A stretch of 5,669 nucleotides of DNA from an uncultured Sutterella sp. Lineage in GTDB: Bacteria; Pseudomonadota; Gammaproteobacteria; Burkholderiales; Burkholderiaceae_F. The DNA lies in contig USAL01000117.1 in NCBI GenBank assembly GCA_900552545.1, positions 1-5,669 of the forward strand. Reading direction: 5' to 3'. Each line of letters opens with the position of its first letter. The first letter of the stretch is position 1. The notes below the pieces were generated by a model. The model had not been told where the DNA came from, did no database searches, and saw only the letters and a program-made list of their open reading frames with translations. Below, in pieces: positions 1 through 5,669 of the stretch. The translations under genes were made by a program, and so were the position numbers.

Positions 1-2
1 TG

Positions 3-2660
3 GTCTACGTCGCGGGCTACGGCACCCGCACGCGGCTTTCGGGCACCGTGATGGACACGATCGAAGTGCGGCTCACGAAAAAAAAGTCCGAAAAAACCTT
101 CGTCGTCGCCGTCCCCCACAAGCTTCTTGAGGAGCGCGGCGTCGAGCCCGGAGACGCCGTCTCGATCTCCGGATACTTCCTTGTCGAAAACCTCGTCGAC
201 TGGGCGACGACCGACTACGACCGCACGGGCGACGAGACGGACCGGATTCCGACGGTGCTTCTTCCGAAGTTCGACAAGCGGTCCTTTAATGCGCTTTTAA
301 AGCGCCTTCCCGATGCGCCTTTGAACTCCGTTGACGATGCGGTGCGCGACATCCTCGAAGACGAGGCGCACGAGCGCGCGCGCCGCAAAGCCTATGCCAA
401 GGCCTCGCGCCGCGAGCGCGGCATCCCCGAAGATCTCGACGACTTCAAGAAAAACCCTGCGGCCGAGCTTGCCGCACAGTTTGAGGCGCTTTTTGCCAAA
501 GAGGGCGCAGGCCCCAAGGCTCACGACCCGATGCCCGCAAAGCTCGGCCCCGACGAGGCACTGAGCCTTGCGATTCGCACGACAAAGGCGCGCGACTTGA
601 TTCGTGCGGCCCTGCTTGAAGGCAATGTCGCTTCGCTTTCGTACCTCTTCATGGAACTTGCGCTCGGCAACCCCTTGTTCCGGGAGCCACGTCTGTCCGA
701 GCTTGCGGTCGACGCCGACCTCGCGGCCGCCACCGCCCTGGGGCGCGGCGCCGAGGGCGCCTTTGAGGTCGTCTCTGGCTTCGGCGCCCGAAACCGCATC
801 ATCTCAAGCGAGCTCTACGCGCGCGCAGCCCAATGGTTCTCGCAGCACGGCCGCAGCGCCCGCGGCACCATCAATCTTGCCGCGCCGCTTCTGGACGCGG
901 CCGGGCGGCGCACGCTCTCGGTGACCGAACTTGATCTTCTCGTTCGCATCGCCACGCACGCAGTGGTGGGCTGCCACGATGCCCGAGGAAGCCTCTTGCT
1001 TTTACGGCTTCTTGATGAAGCCCGAAGCCGCTACCAGACCTGGTGCGATGCCGCCGCTGACGCCAAGGAGCACATGACCGAAAGAGAAGAGCGGCTTCTT
1101 TACAAGCTCGCGCAGACCGACGACACCGTGCGCCTAGGGCTGCTGCGCAGCACGGCCTTTGACAAGCGCGCGCAGCTCACCGGGCTTTACGCGGCCGCCT
1201 GCGGCGAGGCCTTCGGCGACGAGATCTGGACGTGCACCTTTGAGGAGCGCCTCAAGGCGATCGTTGCGCGCGCCGCGCAAGGCGGCATGAGCGAGCTCTT
1301 TCTTCTGGGCTTGATGCTCGAGATCGAAGGCGGCTTCATCTCAAGCGGAATCGATGAGTTCTGCCAGCGCCCGGGCCTTGTGGATGATCCGACGCGGCCC
1401 GCCATGTGGGAGCTTGCGCTTGCGGCCATGAAGCTGCGCCGCTGGTTTGCCGAAAAGACCCACGACGGCCGCCGTCAGCGGTCGCTGACGCTGCTGCTCA
1501 TGGGCGACTGCCGGTGGCTCGGAAAACCCGAAGAGGTGAACAACTCGCTCAACCACTTTGACCTCTGGCGCTTTCTCGGGCGCGAGCTGCGGCTTGCCAA
1601 CATCAGGCTCATTGATCACGCACGGGTTTTAAAGGGCAACGGCACCGGGCGGCACGGCTTCTGGGCGTCGCTTGAATCCGAAGCGACCGAAAACTACTGG
1701 CGCGATCATCCGGACATTTCCGAATTCCCGCTCGACGAAAACGGCGAAGGATTCTGGAGGGTGCCCACGAACACGCTCTCACAGGCGCTCTTCATCTGTC
1801 AGCACTCAACGCCCTTCATCCCGGACATCCCGAGCGTGCGCGACGTCGAGCCTACGTTGGACAACGGCATGCTCGTGCGCTACGACACGATCGAAGCGCC
1901 CCTTGAGCGCGGGGCGCTGTTGATCAACTTAAAGCCCAGGAACATCCCCGGGCACGAAGCCGGTCCCGAGGCCGAAGCCTCCGACGCTTCGGCCTCCTCG
2001 GGGTCTTCGGACGCTACCGACTCTTCGGCCACCGCGCCCGAGGGCACTGACGAGGACCATGCAGGCAACGACGAGGAGTACGGCAGCTTCATGGGACTGC
2101 CCCCCGCCTACCCCTACTTCGGCATCGCGAGAAACGCCAAGGCCCAGCTCCTTGAGCTCTACACGGACGAGGAGAAGGCCTCGGCCTGTCTCGCCGTGAA
2201 CCTCATGAGCCGCAGTGGCGGCAAGCTCATGGAGCTTGTCTTCCTGGACATCTTTTCGTCGTTTCTGATCGATAAGTACAAGGCGCTTGACGAGTGCGAG
2301 ATCCGCTTCTACATGATGGGGATCCTGCGCCTCGACGACACCGAGTATTCGCCCGAGACGATGCCGCGCTGGCGGGGCTTTACGACCCCGAGCCGCCCCT
2401 GCTACCTCGAGTGCGGCGGGCGCATCCGCGCGCATGAGCGCGACTGGACGACGATTGCGGGCGTGAAGTTCGACCGCTTCGAAATCGAGGTTGAGGAGCT
2501 CAAAGACTTCGTCGACGACGGCCTCATGATCTTCTATCAGCCCTCCTACCTGCGCGAAAAGGACTCCGTCGTGGGCCGCACGACGTGGTTCAGCGGCTTT
2601 GTCTACGGCTACGTCGATGAGTTCGACCTCACGACAAGCCGCAACATGAAGCTGAACTAA
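3..2660 (+). CDS. Large protein of unknown function, 5'-partial (C-terminal 885 residues visible)
   Basis: I do not recognise this protein and assign no function. The reading frame has no stop from position 3 to the TAA at 2658-2660. The GTG at 48 and ATG at 51 have no Shine-Dalgarno sequence before them. The codons upstream (VYVAGYGTRTRLSG) continue naturally into the next strands, so I treat the gene as starting left of the window. Counting the codon at 3 as residue 1: residues 1-65 are beta-rich with alternating hydrophobics and could be a small barrel (inference). Residues about 105-155 are highly charged and helical. About 175-640 is mostly helical with many Leu/Ala/Arg segments. About 652-693 is a Ser/Ala/Thr/Asp/Glu/Gly low-complexity linker. 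About 694-885 is a mixed alpha/beta C-terminal domain rich in aromatic and acidic residues, ending in NMKLN. I see no signal peptide in the visible part, no membrane segment, and no Walker, nuclease or metal-binding motif. A cytosolic location is likely. Codon use matches the neighbouring genes, so it looks like a real gene rather than an antisense shadow. Confidence 0.85.
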   Translation, partial: VYVAGYGTRTRLSGTVMDTIEVRLTKKKSEKTFVVAVPHKLLEERGVEPGDAVSISGYFLVENLVDWATTDYDRTGDETDRIPTVLLPKFDKRSFNALLKRLPDAPLNSVDDAVRDILEDEAHERARRKAYAKASRRERGIPEDLDDFKKNPAAELAAQFEALFAKEGAGPKAHDPMPAKLGPDEALSLAIRTTKARDLIRAALLEGNVASLSYLFMELALGNPLFREPRLSELAVDADLAAATALGRGAEGAFEVVSGFGARNRIISSELYARAAQWFSQHGRSARGTINLAAPLLDAAGRRTLSVTELDLLVRIATHAVVGCHDARGSLLLLRLLDEARSRYQTWCDAAADAKEHMTEREERLLYKLAQTDDTVRLGLLRSTAFDKRAQLTGLYAAACGEAFGDEIWTCTFEERLKAIVARAAQGGMSELFLLGLMLEIEGGFISSGIDEFCQRPGLVDDPTRPAMWELALAAMKLRRWFAEKTHDGRRQRSLTLLLMGDCRWLGKPEEVNNSLNHFDLWRFLGRELRLANIRLIDHARVLKGNGTGRHGFWASLESEATENYWRDHPDISEFPLDENGEGFWRVPTNTLSQALFICQHSTPFIPDIPSVRDVEPTLDNGMLVRYDTIEAPLERGALLINLKPRNIPGHEAGPEAEASDASASSGSSDATDSSATAPEGTDEDHAGNDEEYGSFMGLPPAYPYFGIARNAKAQLLELYTDEEKASACLAVNLMSRSGGKLMELVFLDIFSSFLIDKYKALDECEIRFYMMGILRLDDTEYSPETMPRWRGFTTPSRPCYLECGGRIRAHERDWTTIAGVKFDRFEIEVEELKDFVDDGLMIFYQPSYLREKDSVVGRTTWFSGFVYGYVDEFDLTTSRNMKLN

Positions 2661-2695
2661 GCCGAGCCAACCCCGCCCGCGCATCAAAAACGCGC

Positions 2696-2751
2696 AAAAA
2701 AATCGGCGGTCCTTCAGGCAATTCAATCTTTGCCGGGGACCGCCGTTTTTT
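2696..2751. terminator. Bidirectional intrinsic terminator between convergent genes
   Basis: A perfect 9-bp inverted repeat (CGGCGGTCC at 2704-2712, GGACCGCCG at 2737-2745) encloses a second 5-bp stem (GGCAA at 2717-2721, TTGCC at 2730-2734). Seven A residues (2696-2702) precede it and six T residues (2746-2751) follow it, so the RNA from either strand would end in a hairpin plus a U-tract. It lies 36 bases past the stop of the large + strand gene and 28 bases past the stop of the - strand dehydrogenase, the expected place for a shared terminator. Confidence 0.88.
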
Positions 2752-2778
2752 GCTTTCGGCTTTTCGCTTTGCGAGCGA

Positions 2779-4233
2779 TCAGTCGCAGACGTCGTCGCGC
2801 AGGAGCTTGCCGGGGTTGAGGATGCCGTGCGGATCAAGCGCACGCTTGATCGTTTCCATCACCTCAAGCTCAAGCGGGTTCTTGAGCGCAAGGAAATGCG
2901 CGCGCTTCAATTGTCCGATGCCGTGCTCGGCCGAAATCGAGCCGTTGTGTGCGCCCACGCACCGATAGACGATCTCGCGGATCCCTTCTTCGTTTTCAAA
3001 GGCGAGGTTCGCGGGAATCGAGCCGATATTAAAGTGCAGGTTTCCGTCGCCCAGGTGCCCGAACACGGACGGATCAATCCAGTCGTAGGCCGCGTTGAGC
3101 GCGGCAAGCGCCTCGTCGACGAAGGCCGGAATGTCGGAAATCTCGATGCTCACGTCGTTGTGAAGGTTGCCGCCTACATGCGCGTCGGCGCTCGGAATCG
3201 ACTCGCGGATCGCCCAGAAGGCGCGGCTTTCCTTGACCGAATTGGCAAGGAACGCATCGACCACGAGCTCCTTTTCAAAGGCGGCTTCAAGAATCGTCTC
3301 CAAGGGGTTCGTGCCCGGATCGCGCGAATACGAAAGCTCAACCAAGCACCACCAGGGGGCCGAGGAGACGTCGCCCGGCACCGTCACCGAGTCGATGGTC
3401 TGCCCCACTCGCTCGATGCACTTGGCCTGCATGAGCTCAAACCCCGTCAAGGCAGGGCCCGCGGCGGTCTTGACGTGTTCAAGGAGCTTGGCCGCGTCTT
3501 CAACGCTTGCTACGCCCGCCAAGGCCGTATAGACCGCCTGCGGCAGCGCAAAGAGCTTCACGACCGCGCGGGTGATGACCCCGAGCGTGCCTTCGCTTGA
3601 AATAAAGAGCTGCTTCAAGTCGTAGCCCGTGTTGTCCTTGCGAAGCCCGCGCATCATGTTGAGCACGCGCCCGTCGCTTAAGACCACTTCAAGGCCCAGC
3701 ACGAGCTCACGGGTGTTGCCGTAGCGAAGAACGGCCGTGCCGCCGGCGTTGGTGGCAATGCAGCCTCCGAGGCAGGCCGTGCCTTCGGCAGCAAAGCTCA
3801 ACGGGAAAAGGCGCCCTGCTTCGCGCGCGATCTCGCGGGCGCGCTCAAGGACGACGCCCGCTTCAACCGTCATCGTGTCGTTGATGGCGTCAATCGCCTC
3901 AACCTTGTTCATGCGCGAAAGCGACAGCAAAATCGCGCGGCCGCTTGCGTCCGGCGTACCGCTCCCCACCAACGACGTATTGCCCGACTGCGGCACCACG
4001 GGGGTGCCCGTCTCGTACGCGAGTTTCATCACGGCCGAGACCTCTTCGGTCGACCCCGGACGCACCACGGCGACCACCTTGCCGTGAAAGCGGTTCGTCC
4101 AGTCGACGAGGTAGCCCGCGACGTCGGTTTCATCAACGAGGACATTCGCAGCGCCCACGATTGCCGAGAGCTGGCCAAGAAGCTCTTCGCCCGAAATTGC
4201 CTGAACCTGGGAGTGATTGTTCGTTTCCGTCAT
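2779..4233 (-). CDS. FAD-linked 2-hydroxyacid dehydrogenase (GlcD / D-lactate / D-2-hydroxyglutarate dehydrogenase family)
   Basis: This is a 484-residue flavoprotein of the VAO/PCMH family. Such enzymes oxidise a D-2-hydroxyacid to the 2-oxoacid and pass the electrons to the respiratory chain. The N-terminal FAD domain spans about residues 50-230. It has PQSGNTSLVGSG at 81-92 (pyrophosphate loop), GGCIATNAGGTAVLRYGN at 156-173, the RKDNTGYDLKQLF block at 198-210 and SSEGTLGVIT at 212-221. The FAD-oxidase C-terminal domain spans about 235-478. It has Arg343 in an AIRE motif, His393 and His400 in HLGDGNLH, and Glu436 in SAEHGIG. The two His and the Glu are the family's usual metal ligands. The end, DPHGILNPGKLL, is typical. 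Substrate specificity cannot be read from the sequence. Start: ATG at 4233 gives the usual family length. An in-frame ATG at 4299 would add 22 Asn/Lys/Glu-rich residues and has a weak AAGG before it, so it is not excluded. The gene follows the AbrB-like gene on the same strand and may be cotranscribed with it. Confidence 0.93.
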   Translation of the reverse strand: MTETNNHSQVQAISGEELLGQLSAIVGAANVLVDETDVAGYLVDWTNRFHGKVVAVVRPGSTEEVSAVMKLAYETGTPVVPQSGNTSLVGSGTPDASGRAILLSLSRMNKVEAIDAINDTMTVEAGVVLERAREIAREAGRLFPLSFAAEGTACLGGCIATNAGGTAVLRYGNTRELVLGLEVVLSDGRVLNMMRGLRKDNTGYDLKQLFISSEGTLGVITRAVVKLFALPQAVYTALAGVASVEDAAKLLEHVKTAAGPALTGFELMQAKCIERVGQTIDSVTVPGDVSSAPWWCLVELSYSRDPGTNPLETILEAAFEKELVVDAFLANSVKESRAFWAIRESIPSADAHVGGNLHNDVSIEISDIPAFVDEALAALNAAYDWIDPSVFGHLGDGNLHFNIGSIPANLAFENEEGIREIVYRCVGAHNGSISAEHGIGQLKRAHFLALKNPLELEVMETIKRALDPHGILNPGKLLRDDVCD

Positions 4234-4299
4234 TTTCTTTTCGTTCTCTTGTTCGTATCGTTCGTTGTTCTTTTTGTTTGCAGGTCCTTCAACCCCCAT
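4234..4299 (-). other. Purine-rich leader (or N-terminal extension) of the dehydrogenase gene
   Basis: On the - strand these bases are A/G-rich and low in GC compared with everything around them. GAAC recurs with + strand starts at 4243, 4251, 4260 and 4267. If translated from the ATG at 4299 the segment encodes a 22-residue Asn/Lys/Glu-rich tail that does not resemble the start of this enzyme family. If translation starts at 4233 it is an unstructured 5' leader. No good Shine-Dalgarno sequence precedes the ATG at 4233, so an A-rich, poorly folded ribosome entry site is possible (inference). Confidence 0.4.
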
Positions 4300-4309
4300 G
4301 ACGCCTTAA

Positions 4310-4319
4310 CGCCTAGGCG
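4310..4319. promoter_or_regulatory. 10-bp perfect palindrome CGCCTAGGCG, possible operator
   Basis: CGCCTAGGCG is its own reverse complement. It sits in the gap between the AbrB-like gene and the dehydrogenase, 76 bases upstream of the preferred dehydrogenase start. No matching promoter hexamers are clear nearby, so the operator reading rests only on symmetry and position. In GC-rich DNA such a palindrome may be chance. Confidence 0.2.
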
Positions 4320-4353
4320 CCCGCCTGGAAAAGGGCCTGTGCCTCAGGTATTG

Positions 4354-4599
4354 CTAAGCTAAGCTGCCCGACAGAAGCGCCAGCACCCGGTCGCAGGCGC
4401 TGTAGTCGCGGGAGGGCGCCGCCGCCGGGGCCGTGCGTACGGCGCCGCGGGGCTTGACCACGGCCGCCTTGCTGATGCGGACCGTGCCGTCGTCGTCGAT
4501 TGAAAAATCGATGGCCGAAGCGCCGGCCGTAAGGCCCAGAAAGTCGCGCACGTTCTTCGGAATCGTCACTTGTCCCTTGATGGTCAGACGGTTGCTCAT
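4354..4599 (-). CDS. AbrB/MazE/SpoVT-type DNA-binding protein, solitary antitoxin-like regulator
   Basis: This is an 81-residue protein. Residues 4-45 form a swapped-hairpin AbrB domain: RLTIKGQVTIPKNVRDFLGL carries the hallmark KGQVTIPK with the following short helix, then an Asp-rich turn (DFSIDDDGTV) and the closing strand RISKA. Such proteins dimerise and bind DNA through this domain. Residues 46-64 are a Pro/Ala/Arg linker. Residues 65-81 (ending RVLALLSGSLA) could form the short C-terminal helix with which antitoxins of this fold hold their toxin. ATG at 4599 is supported by AGGAG (4609-4613) nine bases upstream. The stop is TAG. No toxin gene (PIN, MazF, YhaV or other) lies on either side: the next gene downstream on this strand is the FAD dehydrogenase, 120 bases away. 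It may therefore be an orphan regulator of itself or of the dehydrogenase (inference). I could not place a convincing promoter for it in the 4620-4712 stretch. Confidence 0.85.
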   Translation of the reverse strand: MSNRLTIKGQVTIPKNVRDFLGLTAGASAIDFSIDDDGTVRISKAAVVKPRGAVRTAPAAAPSRDYSACDRVLALLSGSLA

Positions 4600-4608
4600 G
4601 ACTGTTTT

Positions 4609-4613
4609 CTCCT
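4609..4613 (-). promoter_or_regulatory. Ribosome binding site of the AbrB-like gene
   Basis: AGGAG on the - strand, nine bases before the ATG at 4599, matches the anti-Shine-Dalgarno core. It fixes this start and shows that the short gene is translated on its own. Confidence 0.8.
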
Positions 4614-4618
4614 ATTTA

Positions 4619-4661
4619 GCCGGTTTGACCGCCTTTCCTTGGGCGGTGCTACGGGGCCGGC
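4619..4661 (-). promoter_or_regulatory. Nested inverted repeats in the leader of the AbrB-like gene, possible operator or leader hairpin
   Basis: A perfect 6-bp dyad (ACCGCC at 4628-4633, GGCGGT at 4642-4647) with an 8-base loop lies inside a weaker outer pair (GCCGG at 4619-4623, CCGGC at 4657-4661). It ends only six bases upstream of the AGGAG ribosome site. AbrB-fold antitoxins commonly repress their own genes through dyads in this position (known for the family). That this one is an operator is inference. In RNA the loop exposes AAGGA, and an alternative CGGT/ACCG stem shares bases with the main stem. Confidence 0.3.
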
Positions 4662-4712
4662 AATTTGGCTTAAATCCACCCGTACTGGTGCTGAAGAAAA
4701 AATTTTCACCAC

Positions 4713-4750
4713 AAAAAAAGTCGCCCGAACCATTTCGATTCAGACGACTT
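4713..4750 (-). terminator. Strong intrinsic terminator, - strand, ending the candidate small RNA
   Basis: On the - strand AAGTCGTCTGAA (4750-4739) pairs with TTCGGGCGACTT (4729-4718) over all 12 positions, two of them G-U, around a 9-base loop. Seven consecutive T residues (4719-4713) overlap and follow the stem. It is about 100 bases upstream of the AbrB-like gene and is separate from the serS terminator, so it must end some other transcript or attenuate read-through into the AbrB-like gene. Confidence 0.8.
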
Positions 4751-4899
4751 CGTCGACCCGCTTGAGTTGCCTTCCAATGCCGCGCTGACTTCTCAGCGCC
4801 CCGAAGGCCACATCCGCCGTCAAAAGCGTCACCACCTTGCCCGGGGAGGCAGGTTGGCGTAGGTGCGTTGTGGTTGGCCGCGCCTAACTCGAAATGCGT
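4713..4899 (-). ncRNA. Candidate structured small RNA (about 187 nt) of unknown family
   Basis: A promoter-like pair just upstream and a strong intrinsic terminator at the end define a short - strand unit with no good protein frame. Besides the terminator, the predicted RNA has a perfect 7-bp hairpin with a GAAG loop (GCGCTGA / TCAGCGC, + strand 4782-4799). It also has an imperfect stem of about 10 bp (4830-4841 with 4848-4859, one or two bulged A residues), and possible long-range pairs GAGTT with AACTC and CCAA with TTGG. I looked for 4.5S, tmRNA and RNase P signatures and did not find them. 6S RNA has a similar length, but I cannot draw its single large central bubble here. It could instead be an attenuated leader of the AbrB-like gene. 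The whole call is inference from structure. Confidence 0.35.
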
Positions 4900-4905
4900 T
4901 CTTTG

Positions 4906-4934
4906 ATGATAACGCGCAAAAAAGCCGTTTGCAA
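4906..4934 (-). promoter_or_regulatory. Sigma-70-like promoter for the candidate small RNA
   Basis: On the - strand TTGCAA (4934-4929, four of six matches to TTGACA) is followed after exactly 17 bases by TATCAT (4911-4906, five of six matches to TATAAT). Transcription would start near 4899. The -35 element lies inside the serS terminator stem. There is no extended -10 TG. Confidence 0.4.
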
Positions 4935-4951
4935 CAGGTGCAAACGGCTTT
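4918..4951 (-). terminator. Intrinsic terminator of serS
   Basis: A perfect 13-bp inverted repeat (4921-4933 with 4939-4951; core AAGCCGTTTGCA / TGCAAACGGCTT) has a 5-base loop. On the - strand it runs into six T residues (4923-4918). It lies 85 bases beyond the serS stop codon. In the + direction the hairpin is followed by only three T residues (4949-4951, themselves within the stem), so it acts mainly on the - strand. Confidence 0.85.
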
Positions 4952-4983
4952 CGTAAGGTGCGCTCATTGAGCCAAGCCGCGGA

Positions 4984-5004
4984 CGCGCACATCAATCGTG
5001 CGCG
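4984..5004 (-). other. GC-rich hairpin in the serS 3' untranslated region
   Basis: CGCGCAC (4984-4990) and GTGCGCG (4998-5004) form a perfect 7-bp stem with a 7-base loop. A further pair, TGAGCC (4968-4973) with GGCTCA (5017-5022), could enclose it. No T-tract follows, so it is not itself a terminator. It may protect the 3' end of the serS message (inference). Confidence 0.35.
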
Positions 5005-5035
5005 CAGCGCGACAAAGGCTCACGGGTGCCTGCGA

Positions 5036-5669
<634 letters not shown>

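Larger units (their letters stand above)
4600..5035. other. 436-base region without a supported protein gene
   Basis: Between the start of the AbrB-like gene and the stop of serS I find no reading frame with a credible start and ribosome site. The 127-codon frame on the - strand (4612-4995) runs through two terminators and the neighbour's ribosome site. The content I can support is the AbrB leader dyad (4619-4661), an A/T-rich patch (4696-4707), a terminator (4713-4750), a possible small RNA (4713-4899), a second terminator (4918-4951), and a GC-rich hairpin in the serS 3' region (4984-5004). Confidence 0.7.

Noticed and set aside
1929..2843. 304-codon frame on the - strand opposite the large gene
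   Set aside because: It runs antisense through the linker and C-terminal coding region, across the bidirectional terminator and into the end of the dehydrogenase. The sense strand is clearly coding; long antisense frames are common at this GC content.
2827..3600. 257-codon frame on the + strand opposite the dehydrogenase
   Set aside because: It is entirely antisense to a well-conserved enzyme, has no recognisable protein features, and is explained by high third-position GC.
4315..4347. Small stems (AGGCG/CGCCT and CCTG/CAGG) as a terminator for the AbrB-like gene
   Set aside because: The first has a two-base loop and the second only four pairs. Neither is followed by a T-tract, so I see no terminator between the AbrB-like gene and the dehydrogenase.
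4353..4365. GCTAAGCTAAGCT tandem repeat at the end of the AbrB-like gene
   Set aside because: Only two and a half short units. It is explained by the last codons (Ser-Leu-Ala-stop) and shows no sign of wider repetition.
4675..4712. Possible promoter for the AbrB-like gene (TTTAAG as -10) in the A/T-rich patch
   Set aside because: No hexamer at the right distance matches the -35 consensus at more than three positions, so the call would be guesswork.
4740..4883. Short - strand frame reading GKVVTLLTADVAFGALRS and on to a TGA
   Set aside because: It looks somewhat protein-like and could be a gene remnant. It has no ATG, only GTG codons at 4835 and 4832 with no properly spaced ribosome site, and its stop lies inside the terminator stem. 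A 47-codon open stretch is expected by chance here.
4612..4995. 127-codon frame on the - strand between serS and the AbrB-like gene
   Set aside because: It passes through both intrinsic terminators and the ribosome site of the AbrB-like gene, and its product is a Cys/Arg/Phe mixture without domain character.

Overview
The window is high-GC, tightly packed bacterial DNA. The seryl-tRNA synthetase fragment and the codon use point to a proteobacterium. A betaproteobacterium of the Burkholderiales (Sutterella-like) is my best guess, but that is inference from protein flavour, not a database match. I see no insertion sequence, CRISPR array, tRNA, rRNA or phage gene.

Layout: (1) From the left edge to 2660, on the + strand, lies the 3' part of a very large gene for a protein I do not recognise. 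Its frame is open to the window edge, so its true start is probably outside. It carries a Ser/Ala/acidic low-complexity linker before a C-terminal domain. (2) At 2696-2751 a compact hairpin flanked by A7 and T6 ends this gene and also the gene converging on it. (3) From 4233 (or 4299) down to 2779, on the - strand, is a complete FAD-linked 2-hydroxyacid dehydrogenase of the GlcD / D-lactate / D-2-hydroxyglutarate dehydrogenase family. (4) At 4599-4354, on the - strand, is a small AbrB/MazE-like DNA-binding protein with no toxin gene beside it. (5) At 4600-5035 is a 436-base region with no convincing protein gene but much structure: an inverted repeat before the AbrB-like gene, two strong - strand intrinsic terminators, and between them a possible short structured RNA with its own promoter-like elements. 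(6) From 5036 to the right edge, on the - strand, is the C-terminal half of serS.

All genes right of 2779 are on the - strand. The order serS, terminator, candidate RNA, terminator, abrB-like, FAD dehydrogenase suggests that serS is insulated from the rest, and that the AbrB-like gene and the dehydrogenase may share a transcript (120 bases between them, no clear terminator). The least explained items are the large unrecognised protein, the candidate small RNA, and the SerRS motif 2, which reads Arg-Ser-Ala where class II enzymes normally have Arg-x-Glu.
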